This document shows positions 24,012 through 32,912 of a DNA stretch of 39,325 nt, one piece after another. The notes beneath the pieces are model-generated. The model did not search any database. It had not been told where the DNA came from and was given only the letters and a program-made list of their open reading frames with translations. Numbering within the stretch: the stretch's first letter is position 1; each line of letters starts with the position of its first letter. The DNA is from FEN-680 sp036845225 (GTDB lineage: Bacteria > Actinomycetota > Geothermincolia > Fen-727 > Anoxymicrobiaceae), in contig DAIUEJ010000025.1 of the NCBI GenBank assembly GCA_036845225.1, positions 1-39,325 of the forward strand, in the 5' to 3' direction. The position numbers and the translations under genes are program-made.

Positions 24012-24773
24012 ATGGGCCTTCCAGTTTTTTACGCCACCGAGCAGAACATCGATACCTCAGTGGGCGTCGTGACCATCACCGGGGCTGACGCCAGGCACCT
24101 CGTGAAGTCGCTGCGGGTGCGCCAGGGTGACGCCGTCACCACCGGCGACGCGAACGGCACGCTCTATGAGGCCGTCATCGAGTCCTCACTGCAGGACACG
24201 GTCACCCTGAGGATCGTCTCCCGGCGCTACCTGCCTCCCGAGAGGCCGCAGGTCGTACTCTTTCAGGCGATGCCCAGGTTTACGGCCATGGACGAAGCTG
24301 TCTCGAGGGCCGCCGAGTCGGGAGCTTCCAGGGTGGTCCCTTTCGTGTCGCGTTGCTCACCGCTCGAGGCGGTGCGCAAGAGCGGAAGCAGGCTTGGCCG
24401 GTGGCAGTCGATAGCGAGGGAGTGTTCCAAGACCTCCAGGCGCGCGTGGCCGCTCGAGGTCCGCGCTCCCGTAGCGGGACTCATCGACAAGACCATGCTC
24501 GATACCGTCGGGTGCTGCGTCGTCTTCTGGGAAGCGGAGACGCGCGCGCTCTCCGACGTGCTGCCCGATGAGCCGCCCCGTTCGATCGGTATTGTCATCG
24601 GTCCCGAAGGGGGGCTCGAGCCCGCCGAAGTAGACGTGATGCGAACGCTCGGATGTAAGACAGCGAGCCTCGGCGCGCTGAACATAAGGTCGGAGGGCGC
24701 CGGCTCTTATGCGGCAATTCTGATCCGCTACCACTACGGACTTCTCGCTCGAGGGGGCAGTCCGGTTGAGTGA
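24012..24773 (+). CDS. rsmE: 16S rRNA m3U1498 methyltransferase RsmE
   Basis: This 253-residue SPOUT-family enzyme methylates U1498 of 16S rRNA. An N-terminal PUA-like barrel (about 1-75) has DARHLVKSLRVRQGD. The trefoil-knot domain includes AVSRAAESGASRVVPF and the SAM-binding IGPEGGLEPAEV. The final knot motif, normally LGxRILRxETA, is changed here to LGALNIRSEGAGSYA. Fold and context argue that it is still RsmE. In Firmicutes prmA often precedes rsmE; it is absent here. It follows dnaJ after 27 bases and overlaps mtaB by eight. Confidence 0.92.
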   Translation: MGLPVFYATEQNIDTSVGVVTITGADARHLVKSLRVRQGDAVTTGDANGTLYEAVIESSLQDTVTLRIVSRRYLPPERPQVVLFQAMPRFTAMDEAVSRAAESGASRVVPFVSRCSPLEAVRKSGSRLGRWQSIARECSKTSRRAWPLEVRAPVAGLIDKTMLDTVGCCVVFWEAETRALSDVLPDEPPRSIGIVIGPEGGLEPAEVDVMRTLGCKTASLGALNIRSEGAGSYAAILIRYHYGLLARGGSPVE

Positions 24774-26046
24774 GCCCACCTACAGGGTCATGACGCTCGG
24801 CTGCAGGGTCAACCGGGCCGATTCTCTCGCAATTGAAAGGCAGCTCGCCGGCCGTGGGTTCAGGCGCGCGGAGGCCGGTATTGTTCCCGATCTCTGGGTC
24901 GTCAACACCTGCGCGGTGACCGCCGAGGGCATGAAGAAATCACGCAAGGCGGTGAGGAGGTGCGCCGCTTCCGGGGCCAGGGTCATCGTGACGGGCTGCG
25001 CGGTGGACCTCGAACGAGACGCCTTGAAGGCCGAGGGCGTGGACAGTCTTTTCCCGAACGCCGAAAAAGAGAGGCTCGTGGAGCGTGTCTGCGGGGACAA
25101 CCGGGTGGCTTCCGTCGCCTGGGCGCCGCAGGACCTCGTAAGGGTGCCGGTGAAAGTCCAGGACGGCTGCAGCCGGCGATGCTCGTACTGCATCGTGCCG
25201 GACCTCAGGCCTGAGCCATCGTGCAGGGGTGCTTCAACGATCCTCGAGGAGATCGATTTCCTGAATGGGAAAGGAGCAGGCGAGGTAATTTTCTGCGGAA
25301 TAGACCTCGGCAGCTACCGCGACCCGGAATCCGGGCGCGGCCTCGACCACGTAACCGGCATGGCCGCACGCGCCTCGACCGGCATGTGGCTGCGGCTCAG
25401 CTCCATCGAGTTCTCCGATGTGGATACAGGGCTGGTGGAGTCGATGAGGGCCGGAGAGCTTTGCCGGCACCTGCACCTGCCGATGCAGAGCGGTGACGCG
25501 GGCATCTTGAAAGAGATGCGTCGAGGCTACTGTCCCGGCGAGTTCCGCGAGCGCGTCCTCGAGCTCGTAGAGTCAGTGCCGGGCCTCAGCATCTCGACCG
25601 ACGTCATGGTCGGCTTCCCGGGTGAGAGCGAGGCGGCTTTCTCCAATACCGCCGCTCTTGTAGAGGAGCTCGGCTTCTGGAGGGTCCATGTCTTCAAGTA
25701 CTCGAGGCGGCCGGGGACCGCGGCATACGACCTTGCGGACACCGTCCCGCCCGAAGAGAAGCAACGCAGGGCGCTGGCGCTGCGGCGCCTGTCCGCAGGC
25801 GTGGCGGCACGGTTTCACGCCGGCCAGGTTGGTCGTATAATCCCAGTATTGGTGGAGGGGGAGATGCAGAGCGAGCCCGGCCGGCTGTTCGGGCGGGCGG
25901 AGAGCTTTGCCGGAGTGGTCTTCGAGGGGAGCCCGGCTCTCATCGGCAGTCGCGTCCGGGTGCGTCTTATCTCATCCACCGCCGACGGGCTTCGTGGTGA
26001 GTTCGAAGAGACGGGCGGGACAGGGGGAGGAGAACGCAGTGGTTGA
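24766..26046 (+). CDS. mtaB: tRNA t6A37 methylthiotransferase MtaB
   Basis: This 426-residue radical SAM enzyme converts t6A to ms2t6A at tRNA position 37. The UPF0004 domain has TLGCRVNRAD, NTCAVT and TGCAVD as its three cysteines. The radical SAM core carries CSRRCSYC (Cys135, 139, 142). A C-terminal TRAM-type region follows (about 365-420). The family more often has TLGCKVN and C..GC..FC; the variations here are conservative. The start is TTG at 24766, with GAGGGGG eight bases before, overlapping rsmE. The 3' end overlaps hit by eight bases, so these three are one transcript. Confidence 0.93.
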   Translation: MSEPTYRVMTLGCRVNRADSLAIERQLAGRGFRRAEAGIVPDLWVVNTCAVTAEGMKKSRKAVRRCAASGARVIVTGCAVDLERDALKAEGVDSLFPNAEKERLVERVCGDNRVASVAWAPQDLVRVPVKVQDGCSRRCSYCIVPDLRPEPSCRGASTILEEIDFLNGKGAGEVIFCGIDLGSYRDPESGRGLDHVTGMAARASTGMWLRLSSIEFSDVDTGLVESMRAGELCRHLHLPMQSGDAGILKEMRRGYCPGEFRERVLELVESVPGLSISTDVMVGFPGESEAAFSNTAALVEELGFWRVHVFKYSRRPGTAAYDLADTVPPEEKQRRALALRRLSAGVAARFHAGQVGRIIPVLVEGEMQSEPGRLFGRAESFAGVVFEGSPALIGSRVRVRLISSTADGLRGEFEETGGTGGGERSG

Positions 26047-26392
26047 TGACTGCTTGTTCTGCAGGATAGTCAGAAAAGAAGTGGGCAGCGACATCATTGA
26101 CGAGAAGCCGACCGCCATCGCGTTCAGGGACGTGAACCCCCAGGCGCCGGTGCACGTGCTGATCGTGCCGAAAGAACATATCCCGACGGTTGCGGACCTC
26201 CTGGCTATCCCGAATTCCTGCGAGGTGCTCTCAGACATCTTCGCGCTGATCAGCGACATTGTGGTCAGCGAGGGGATCGCGCAGAGTGGATACAGGATCG
26301 TGGCGAACGTCGGCGAGGAGGCCGGGCAGGCGATCGACCACCTGCACTTCCACCTGCTGGGCGGCAGGTTCATGGGCTGGCCTCCCGGCTAG
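26039..26392 (+). CDS. HIT family (HinT-like) nucleotide hydrolase
   Basis: A 117-residue protein with the histidine triad IDHLHFHLLGG (His101, 103, 105) near its C-terminus, and N-terminal CLFCRIVRKEVGSDI. HinT proteins hydrolyse adenosine phosphoramidates. The GTG at 26039 follows GGAGGAG; longer in-frame readings extend into mtaB and lack a site. The cysteine pair at residues 5 and 8 is common in bacterial HinT. Confidence 0.95.
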   Translation: MVDDCLFCRIVRKEVGSDIIDEKPTAIAFRDVNPQAPVHVLIVPKEHIPTVADLLAIPNSCEVLSDIFALISDIVVSEGIAQSGYRIVANVGEEAGQAIDHLHFHLLGGRFMGWPPG

Positions 26393-26421
26393 AGTGCCTC
26401 GAGAGTGAAAAGAAGGTTCAT

Positions 26422-26868
26422 ATGGGTTTGAAAGAGACGCTGAATGAGGACCTCAAGACGTCGCTGAAAGCCGGTGAGAAGCTGAAGCTGTCCACCATAC
26501 GCATGCTGCTCTCCGAGATAAAGAACGCGGAGATAGCCAAGCGGGGCGAGCTGACCGATGAAGAGCTGCTGGCGGTGGCGGCGCGCGAGGCGCGCAAGCG
26601 CAACGAAGCGATAGAGGAGTTCTCCAAAGGCGGAAGGCAGGACCTTGTCGACAAGGAGACCTACGAGCTGTCGGTCCTCGAGCAGTACCTCCCGGAACAG
26701 ATGCCGGAGGACGAGGTGAGGCGGATAGTTGCCGAGACGATCGAGGAAGTAGGCGCCTCAACGCCAGCCGACCTCGGAAAAGTGATGGGAAGCCTCATGC
26801 CGAAAGTCAAAGGCAAGGCAGACGGCAAGAAGGTCAACCAGTTGGTCCGCGAGATGCTCCAGCAGTGA
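26422..26868 (+). CDS. GatB/YqeY domain protein
   Basis: This 148-residue helical protein matches stand-alone YqeY proteins from its start (LKETLNEDLKTSLKAGEKLK) through RMLLSEIKNAEI to the end (GKVMGSLMPKVKGKADG). The same module ends GatB of tRNA-dependent amidotransferase, where it contacts tRNA; the free protein's role is not settled. ATG 26422 follows AAGAAGG. It sits between hit and phoH, a position shared with Firmicutes. Confidence 0.93.
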   Translation: MGLKETLNEDLKTSLKAGEKLKLSTIRMLLSEIKNAEIAKRGELTDEELLAVAAREARKRNEAIEEFSKGGRQDLVDKETYELSVLEQYLPEQMPEDEVRRIVAETIEEVGASTPADLGKVMGSLMPKVKGKADGKKVNQLVREMLQQ

Positions 26869-26914
26869 TCACCGCCCCTCACGCCCCAGCGCACGCAGAC
26901 CGACCAGGAACGGG

Positions 26915-27907
26915 GTGCCGATTTTGAGCGACCCGGTCGAAGTCAAGATAGTCGTCCCGCACAACCATTCGATGGTGTCCCTGCTCGGCCAGGAGGACAG
27001 GTTCCTCAAGATGATCGAGAGCGCTCTGGGTTGCAGGATAGTGGCGCGAGGCAACGAGATCGATATCCGCGGAGGGACGCGCGAGACCGAGTCCTGCACC
27101 AGGCTCTTCGAGGAGCTCATCGACTTCCTGGAGGAAGGCCTGGTCATAACGAGCGAGAACCTCACCATCGCCATTGACATGATCAAGCGTGGTGAGGAGC
27201 TCCGGCCGACGGACGTGTTCAAGGAAGCGGTCCTCACCGCGCGAGGCAAGATCATCCGGCCGAAGACCGTCGGCCAGAAGAAGTACGTCGAGCGGATGCG
27301 CAAGTCGACCATCGTGTTCAGCATCGGTCCGGCCGGCACCGGAAAGACGTATCTCGCCCTGGCGTACGCGGTGCAGAGCCTGCTGGAGAAGAAGATCAAC
27401 CGCCTGATCCTGACCAGGCCCGCCGTGGAGGCGGGTGAGAAGCTGGGCTTCCTCCCCGGGGACCTGTACCAGAAGGTCGACCCGTACCTGCGCCCCCTGT
27501 ACGACGCGCTCTACGAGATGCTCGGCGCCGAGAAGTTCCACCGCATGATGGACCAGGGGATCATAGAAGTCGCGCCATTGGCCTTCATGAGGGGCCGCAC
27601 GTTCAACGACTCTTTCATCATCCTGGACGAGGCGCAGAACACCAGCCCGGAACAGATGAAGATGTTCCTGACGCGGCTCGGCTTCGGGAGCCGCGCCGTT
27701 ATAACGGGCGACGTCACACAGGTGGACCTCCCCAAAGAGATCAGGTCGGGCCTGACTCTTGTCAGCGACATACTGCAGGACATCGAGGGCGTATCTTTCG
27801 TTTACCTGGACGCGAGCGACGTCGTCCGCCACAAGATAGTCCAGCAGATAGTGGAGGCCTACAAAGAATACGAGTCGCAGGGCGAAGGCAAGCCCGGCGG
27901 CAACTGA
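26915..27907 (+). CDS. PhoH-like ATPase/RNA helicase domain protein
   Basis: A 330-residue PhoH protein. Walker A is GPAGTGKTYLALAYA, Walker B is FIILDEAQNTSPEQMKMFLT, followed by SRAVITGDVTQVDLP. The N-terminal extension (about 1-110) is the small domain typical of the ybeY-linked PhoH group, which is tied to RNA processing by this linkage. Start is uncertain between GTG 26915 and TTG 26924, the latter having GGGGTG six bases before. It precedes pgpH by one base. Confidence 0.94.
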   Translation: MPILSDPVEVKIVVPHNHSMVSLLGQEDRFLKMIESALGCRIVARGNEIDIRGGTRETESCTRLFEELIDFLEEGLVITSENLTIAIDMIKRGEELRPTDVFKEAVLTARGKIIRPKTVGQKKYVERMRKSTIVFSIGPAGTGKTYLALAYAVQSLLEKKINRLILTRPAVEAGEKLGFLPGDLYQKVDPYLRPLYDALYEMLGAEKFHRMMDQGIIEVAPLAFMRGRTFNDSFIILDEAQNTSPEQMKMFLTRLGFGSRAVITGDVTQVDLPKEIRSGLTLVSDILQDIEGVSFVYLDASDVVRHKIVQQIVEAYKEYESQGEGKPGGN

Positions 27908-27908
27908 T

Positions 27909-30053
27909 ATGGGCTACAAGAAGAGATACCTGGATATGGTGGCGCGCCTGCGGATGAGGGTCCGCAGGATTCCTCTTGCCCGGAGGCGCGCGCTGGTGGC
28001 AGGCTCAATCCTGGTCCTGCTGGTCCTGATTCTCTCGTTTGAGATCTCGCCGTTCGGGTTTCTGATCGAAGCTGGCAAGCCGAGCCCCCGCACAATCCTT
28101 GCGCCCTCCACGGTCCAGTACATCGATGCCACCCAGACAAGAGTGCAGCAGGACGCGGCCGCCGCCGCGGTGCAGGACGTCTTCGTCACCGACGGCAAGG
28201 TCGCGGCCAGCGCTCTGACCGCCATCGACAACCTGTTTAAGGTTGTGGAGGCCGCCTCCGCGATGCCCGTGGCCTCGCAGCAGCAGGTCGACGCCGCGGC
28301 AGCGAACCTTCCGGACAAAACGTTTGCGGGAGCGCTCGCGGCGCTGCTGGCAATGAGCCCTCAGCAGAGGAAACAAGCCAGGGACGCCGTCATCCAGGCG
28401 GTCAGCCGGGCGATGGCTAAAGGGGTCACAAAGGATTCGCTGCCTCTTGCACAGGAGGAGGCGAAGACCGCAGCTCAGGAGAGCACCCCTGACCCCCAGG
28501 TGCAGGCCGCGGCTCAACAGATCGCTTCGGAGGCGATCCAGCCCAACATGACACTGGATGCCAGAGAGACGGCGCGGCGCAAGAAGGCGGCGCGCGAAGC
28601 CGTGAAGCCGGTCATCACCACCAAGCTCCAGGGCGAGATCCTGGTGAACAAGGGGGAGATCGTAACGCCGGAGGAGGTCGACCTCCTCAAGAGCCTGGGG
28701 TTCAAGAAGCCCACCTTCACTCCGCTCAACATGCTTCTGACCGGCGTGTTCGTGCTCCTCTTGCTGGGCGCGATGGGAATGTTCCTGGCGAAGTTCAGGA
28801 GGTCATACTATGACAGCCCGGGGCTGCTGGTGTTGCTCGGCTCGACTTTAGTCATCTACGCCGCGGTCGCCAAGGTCCTGACCGTGGCGGCCAGCACCTG
28901 GTCTCCATTCTGGGGCTATCTGATGCCGAGCGCGGCGATAGCCATGATCGTCGGGGTCCTGTTCGACAGCGGGACGGCGCTGGTGATGGTAGCGATGTGC
29001 GGCCTCGTCACCGGGGTGGTCACCGGAGGCAACTTCTCTCTGGTCGCGCTCGCCATGCTGGGCGGGTTCTTCCCCGCTCTCTTCGCCTCCAGGACTTCGA
29101 GCAGGCACGAGCTGCGCAGGGCCGGCCTTTACACCGCATTCTGGGTCGCGCTGGTGGCGTTCGGGATGACAGCGCTGACGCCCACCCGCCAGGGGATGCT
29201 CTTGAACTCGGGGATAGGGTTCCTGAACGGTGCTGTCTGCACCGTCATCGCTCTTGGATCGCTGCCTTTCCTGGAGACCACCTTCAGGGTCACGACCCAC
29301 ACCTGGCTGCTGGAGCTGGCTTCCCCCGAGCAGGAACTCCTGAAGGCGCTCTCCATGAAGGCCCCCGGGACATACTCCCACAGCGTGATGGTGGCGAACC
29401 TTGCGGAGGCGGCGGCCAGGGAGATAGGCAGCGACCAGATGCTCGCCAGGGTCGCTTCCTACTATCACGATGTAGGCAAGGTCAGAAGGCCCCAGTTCTT
29501 CGTGGAGAACCAGCCGCCGGAGATGAACCCGCACGCGAACCTCAGCCCCAACCTGAGCGCTCTCATCATCGCCTCGCACGTGAAGGACGGCGTGGAGATG
29601 CTCGAGGCGAATCACTTCCCTCCGGACCTGGTCGACATCATCAGGGAACACCACGGCACGAGCCTGGTCAGGTTCTTCTACGAGAAGGCGCTGGAAAACG
29701 AGGAAGGGCCCGTCGACGAGAACAGGTTCAGATACCATTTCCCCAAGCCGCGCAGGCGTACCGCCGGCATATTGATGCTCGCGGACGCCGTGGAGGCGAG
29801 CGCGAGGACTCTGGACCGGCCTTCCCCGGCCGCCATCGAGTCGCTCGTCGACAGGATAGTGGACGACAAGCTCGCCGACGGGCAGCTGGACGGGTGCGAC
29901 CTGACCTTCGATGAGATAAGCAAGGTCAAGAGAGTGTTCGCGCGCATGCTCACAGGTACACTGCACCCGCGCGTGGATTATCCCGCTCCCGGAACGGCTG
30001 GAAAGGGCAATGCTCGTAAGAATAACGGCGCGAACAAAAGCAAAGAAGGTTGA
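27909..30053 (+). CDS. Membrane HD-domain phosphohydrolase, 7TMR-HD family (PgpH-like)
   Basis: This 714-residue protein has one N-terminal membrane span (about 29-50), an extracytoplasmic alanine-rich HDED region (about 60-265), a set of about seven membrane spans (about 275-470), and a cytoplasmic HD domain with TYSHSVMVANLAE, YYHDVGKVRRP (His520, Asp521) and REHHGTSLVRFFYEKA. The family includes Listeria PgpH, which breaks down cyclic di-AMP, so a role in second-messenger turnover is likely. The C-terminal NKSKEG tail overlaps ybeY by 44 bases. Its place between phoH and ybeY matches Firmicutes; typical Actinobacteria lack it there. Confidence 0.92.
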   Translation: MGYKKRYLDMVARLRMRVRRIPLARRRALVAGSILVLLVLILSFEISPFGFLIEAGKPSPRTILAPSTVQYIDATQTRVQQDAAAAAVQDVFVTDGKVAASALTAIDNLFKVVEAASAMPVASQQQVDAAAANLPDKTFAGALAALLAMSPQQRKQARDAVIQAVSRAMAKGVTKDSLPLAQEEAKTAAQESTPDPQVQAAAQQIASEAIQPNMTLDARETARRKKAAREAVKPVITTKLQGEILVNKGEIVTPEEVDLLKSLGFKKPTFTPLNMLLTGVFVLLLLGAMGMFLAKFRRSYYDSPGLLVLLGSTLVIYAAVAKVLTVAASTWSPFWGYLMPSAAIAMIVGVLFDSGTALVMVAMCGLVTGVVTGGNFSLVALAMLGGFFPALFASRTSSRHELRRAGLYTAFWVALVAFGMTALTPTRQGMLLNSGIGFLNGAVCTVIALGSLPFLETTFRVTTHTWLLELASPEQELLKALSMKAPGTYSHSVMVANLAEAAAREIGSDQMLARVASYYHDVGKVRRPQFFVENQPPEMNPHANLSPNLSALIIASHVKDGVEMLEANHFPPDLVDIIREHHGTSLVRFFYEKALENEEGPVDENRFRYHFPKPRRRTAGILMLADAVEASARTLDRPSPAAIESLVDRIVDDKLADGQLDGCDLTFDEISKVKRVFARMLTGTLHPRVDYPAPGTAGKGNARKNNGANKSKEG

Positions 30054-30489
30054 GGTGCGGCGCCTCAGGCGCTCCCTGAAGGCCATGATGGCGCGGCTCG
30101 CCCCTGAAGGGGACTTCGAGTTGAGCGTGCTGCTGGTGGACGACGGGGAGATCAGAGACCTCAACCGCGAGTTCCTGAGCAGAGACGAGGCCACCGACGT
30201 GCTGTCTTTCCCACAGCTTTCTCGTGTCCAGATCCTGGAGGCCCGTCCTGATGGAGGGGCAGGGACGGAGCCGGTAGGTGACATAGTAATAAACCTTGAG
30301 GCGGCTGAGCGCCAGGCACGGGAGCACGGCCACTCGACGGCTGCAGAGCTGGAGATGCTGGCGGCGCACGGGCTGCTGCACCTGTTCGGCTACGACCATC
30401 TGGACGCTCCCGGCGCGGCCGAGATGGCGGGCGCTGAGAGTGAGCTGGTCGGAAGAAGTATAATTACAGGGTCGACAGGAGAGGATTGA
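30010..30489 (+). CDS. ybeY: Endoribonuclease YbeY
   Basis: A 159-residue metallo-endoribonuclease for 16S rRNA 3' maturation and ribosome quality control. The zinc motif HGLLHLFGYDH gives His120, His124 and His130. The core strand ATDVLSFP and the block VGDIVINLE are also present. The ATG at 30010 lies inside the end of pgpH, with AAAGGG just before it. It ends overlapping the next start (TGATG). Confidence 0.95.
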   Translation: MLVRITARTKAKKVEVRRLRRSLKAMMARLAPEGDFELSVLLVDDGEIRDLNREFLSRDEATDVLSFPQLSRVQILEARPDGGAGTEPVGDIVINLEAAERQAREHGHSTAAELEMLAAHGLLHLFGYDHLDAPGAAEMAGAESELVGRSIITGSTGED

Positions 30490-31769
30490 TGGGCGTCGCT
30501 ATAGGGATAATCGCGCTGGTGGTGTTGATCGGAGTGGCCGCTTTTCTGGCGGTCGCCGAGACGGCGCTGATGCGCGTCAGCCGGATCAGGGTCAGATACC
30601 TGGCCGAGAAGAAAGTAAAAAAGGCCGACAGGCTCCAGAGACTGATCGAGAGCCCCGACTATTTCTATCCCACCATCCTGCTCGTCGCCCTGGCCGTCCA
30701 GCTCAGCGCTGCGTCGCTCGCGACCTGGGTGACGCTGGAACTGACCCACAACGCCGGCCTGGGTGTCGCGGTGGGGACCGCTGCCATCACAGCCCTGATG
30801 TTCGTCTTCGGGGAGCTCGTGCCCAAGTCTGCGGCAAGCCACAATTCTGAGAAGCTGGCGCTCGCGGTGACGCGTCCGGTCGCGGCGATCAGCTGGCTGC
30901 TCCATCCGCTGGCACGGGTCTTCGAGGTCATATCGCGAGGGGTCCTCAAGCTTCTGCGCACTGACCTGCGGCCAAATGAGGTCATCGTCAGCGAAGAAGG
31001 CGAGATCAAGGCGCTCGTCACCGCCGCCGAGGAGCAGGAGCTGATCGAAGAAGAGGAGAAGGAGATGATCCACTCCGTCTTCGAGTTCTCCGATACGCTT
31101 GTGCGCGAGGTGATGGTGCCGCGGCCCGACATGGTCACCCTGTCCACGACGGCGACGGTGAGGGACGCCATCTCAGAGACGATCGAGCACGGCTTCTCGC
31201 GGATACCGGTCTACGAGAACGAGCTGGACAACATCAAAGGCGTCTTCTACGCGAAAGACCTCATCACGTTTCTCCAGGAGGGGCGCCTCGAAGAGCCCGT
31301 AGGCGGACTTGTGCGCGACGCGTTCTTTGTGCCGGAGACCAAGCTGCTCAGCGACCTCCTGCACGATTTCAAGAAGCGAAAGGTCCATATGGCCGTGGTC
31401 GTCGACGAGTACGGGACGGTCGCCGGGCTCGTGACCATCGAGGACCTTCTCGAGGAGATCGTAGGAGAGATATTCGACGAGTTCGACCGCGAGTTGAAAC
31501 TGGTCGAGAAGATCGACGAGGGGCGCTATCGCGTGGACGCGCGCCTCAACATCGACGACTTGAACGAAATCCTTCCGATCGACCTGCCGAAGGAAGAAGA
31601 CATAGACACGGTCGGCGGACTGGTCCTCAAGGTGCTGGGTCACCTCCCCGTGGTAGGCGAGGATTTCGTGTACAACGGCGTGGCCATCAAAGTAGAGAAG
31701 ATCCGCAACAGGAGGATCTCCAAGGTACTCGTGCAAATAATCTCCGGAGAGCCGGAGGGAGGCGCTTAG
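30489..31769 (+). CDS. CorC/HlyC-type CNNM and CBS domain membrane protein
   Basis: This 426-residue protein has an N-terminal CNNM domain (about 1-190) with several membrane spans and the acidic/proline block FVFGELVPKSAA. A CBS pair follows (about 205-330; SRIPVYENELDNIKGVFYAK and VVDEYGTVAGLVTIEDLLEE), then a CorC_HlyC transporter-associated domain (about 345-420). Relatives are hemolysin-annotated but several act in magnesium or cobalt efflux. ATG 30489 is preferred to the TTG at 30486 because AGGAGAGG is better spaced. The ybeY-CBS neighbour pair is actinobacterial. Confidence 0.93.
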   Translation: MGVAIGIIALVVLIGVAAFLAVAETALMRVSRIRVRYLAEKKVKKADRLQRLIESPDYFYPTILLVALAVQLSAASLATWVTLELTHNAGLGVAVGTAAITALMFVFGELVPKSAASHNSEKLALAVTRPVAAISWLLHPLARVFEVISRGVLKLLRTDLRPNEVIVSEEGEIKALVTAAEEQELIEEEEKEMIHSVFEFSDTLVREVMVPRPDMVTLSTTATVRDAISETIEHGFSRIPVYENELDNIKGVFYAKDLITFLQEGRLEEPVGGLVRDAFFVPETKLLSDLLHDFKKRKVHMAVVVDEYGTVAGLVTIEDLLEEIVGEIFDEFDRELKLVEKIDEGRYRVDARLNIDDLNEILPIDLPKEEDIDTVGGLVLKVLGHLPVVGEDFVYNGVAIKVEKIRNRRISKVLVQIISGEPEGGA

Positions 31770-31774
31770 CGAAG

Positions 31775-32587
31775 ATGCTTGAGCGCGTCGAGCGTGGAGC
31801 GCTGGCTCTCATCGCGTCCCCTGACCTGGAGACGGAGAGGGGAATAAGCATCGCTTTCACGGGCCGCCGGGGAGGGCGCGGTTCGGGGCCCTACGCAGAC
31901 CTGAACATCTCTTACAACGTCGGCGACGACAGGAGCGTCGTCGCCTCCAATCGGGGCGTGGTCTCCAGCGCGCTCGAGATGCCCGAGGCCGACTGGGTCT
32001 TGTGTCAGCAGGTCCATGGCACGGCGGTCGCGGACGTCGGCCTGCTCGAGAAAGGCCGAGGCGCCCTGGACCACTGGTCTGCGCTGGCGAGGACGGACGC
32101 CCTCGTGACGACACAGCAAGGCATAGCGCTGGGAGTCCTCACGGCCGACTGTGTCCCTCTCATCCTGGTGGACCCGGGGCTTCCCGCGATCGCGGTGGTA
32201 CACGCCGGCTGGCGGGGCGTATTGTCGGGGATCGCGGTCAGGGGACTTGAAAGGCTCGTCAAGCGCAGCGGGGGAGCGCCGGGCGGGATACTGGCATTCA
32301 TCGGGCCGCATATCGGTCCGTGCTGTATGGACGTCGGCGATGACGTCGCCGCCATGTTCTCCGGCGAGTTCGGCGATCCTGCCGTCGCAGGCACCGAGGG
32401 GAGGCACACGCTTGACCTGGCAGCGGCCTGCAAGCAACAGCTCGCAAGATCCGGAGTGAAACGGGCCAACATATTCGAGGCCCGTGTCTGTACGGCTTGT
32501 TCGGATGAACATTTTTCATTCCGCAGAGACCCGGTCTGCGGCCGCCAGATGGCGGTTGCCTGCATCCGCGAGGGCGAAGATGCCTGA
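31775..32587 (+). CDS. pgeF: PgeF/YfiH family multicopper-oxidase-fold protein
   Basis: This 270-residue protein has the family blocks QVHGTAV, LTADCVPL and HAGWRG, and the late CTACSDEHFSF. Family members are annotated as laccase domain proteins; they act as purine nucleoside phosphorylase or as a peptidoglycan editing factor. The gene starts at ATG 31775, five bases after the CBS gene. It is the usual neighbour of yggS and sepF, placing the window's right half in the division cluster, although ftsZ is not in front of it here. Confidence 0.94.
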   Translation: MLERVERGALALIASPDLETERGISIAFTGRRGGRGSGPYADLNISYNVGDDRSVVASNRGVVSSALEMPEADWVLCQQVHGTAVADVGLLEKGRGALDHWSALARTDALVTTQQGIALGVLTADCVPLILVDPGLPAIAVVHAGWRGVLSGIAVRGLERLVKRSGGAPGGILAFIGPHIGPCCMDVGDDVAAMFSGEFGDPAVAGTEGRHTLDLAAACKQQLARSGVKRANIFEARVCTACSDEHFSFRRDPVCGRQMAVACIREGEDA

Positions 32588-32858
32588 AAAGGCGAGGGCA
32601 AGGGTAGTGGTCAGAGGAAGGGTCCAGGGCGTCTTCTTCCGCGCCGAGACGCGCGACGTAGCCCACCGCCTGGGCCTCAACGGCTGGGTGCTGAACAGGC
32701 AGGACGGGAACGTAGAGGCGGTCTTTGAGGGCGATGAGGAGTCGGTCAGGCGCGCTGTCGACTGGAGCAGGGTCGGGCCGCCGGCAGCAAGAGTCGAGTC
32801 AGTTGAGGTGGTATGGGAGGAGCCGGCCGGAGAATCAGGCTTCAAAGTGCGCCACTGA
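32580..32858 (+). CDS. Acylphosphatase
   Basis: A 92-residue small enzyme hydrolysing acyl phosphates. The catalytic pair is Arg21 in VQGVFFRAETRD and Asn39 in NGWVLNRQDG. The ATG at 32580 overlaps the pgeF stop and has GAGGGCGAAG before it. Acylphosphatase is not a common member of this cluster. Confidence 0.94.
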   Translation: MPEKARARVVVRGRVQGVFFRAETRDVAHRLGLNGWVLNRQDGNVEAVFEGDEESVRRAVDWSRVGPPAARVESVEVVWEEPAGESGFKVRH

Positions 32859-32912
32859 CGCGCGCGCAGGTGGGCGCCTTCAAAGGAATAGCAGAGCGCG
32901 CAAGCGAAAAAT

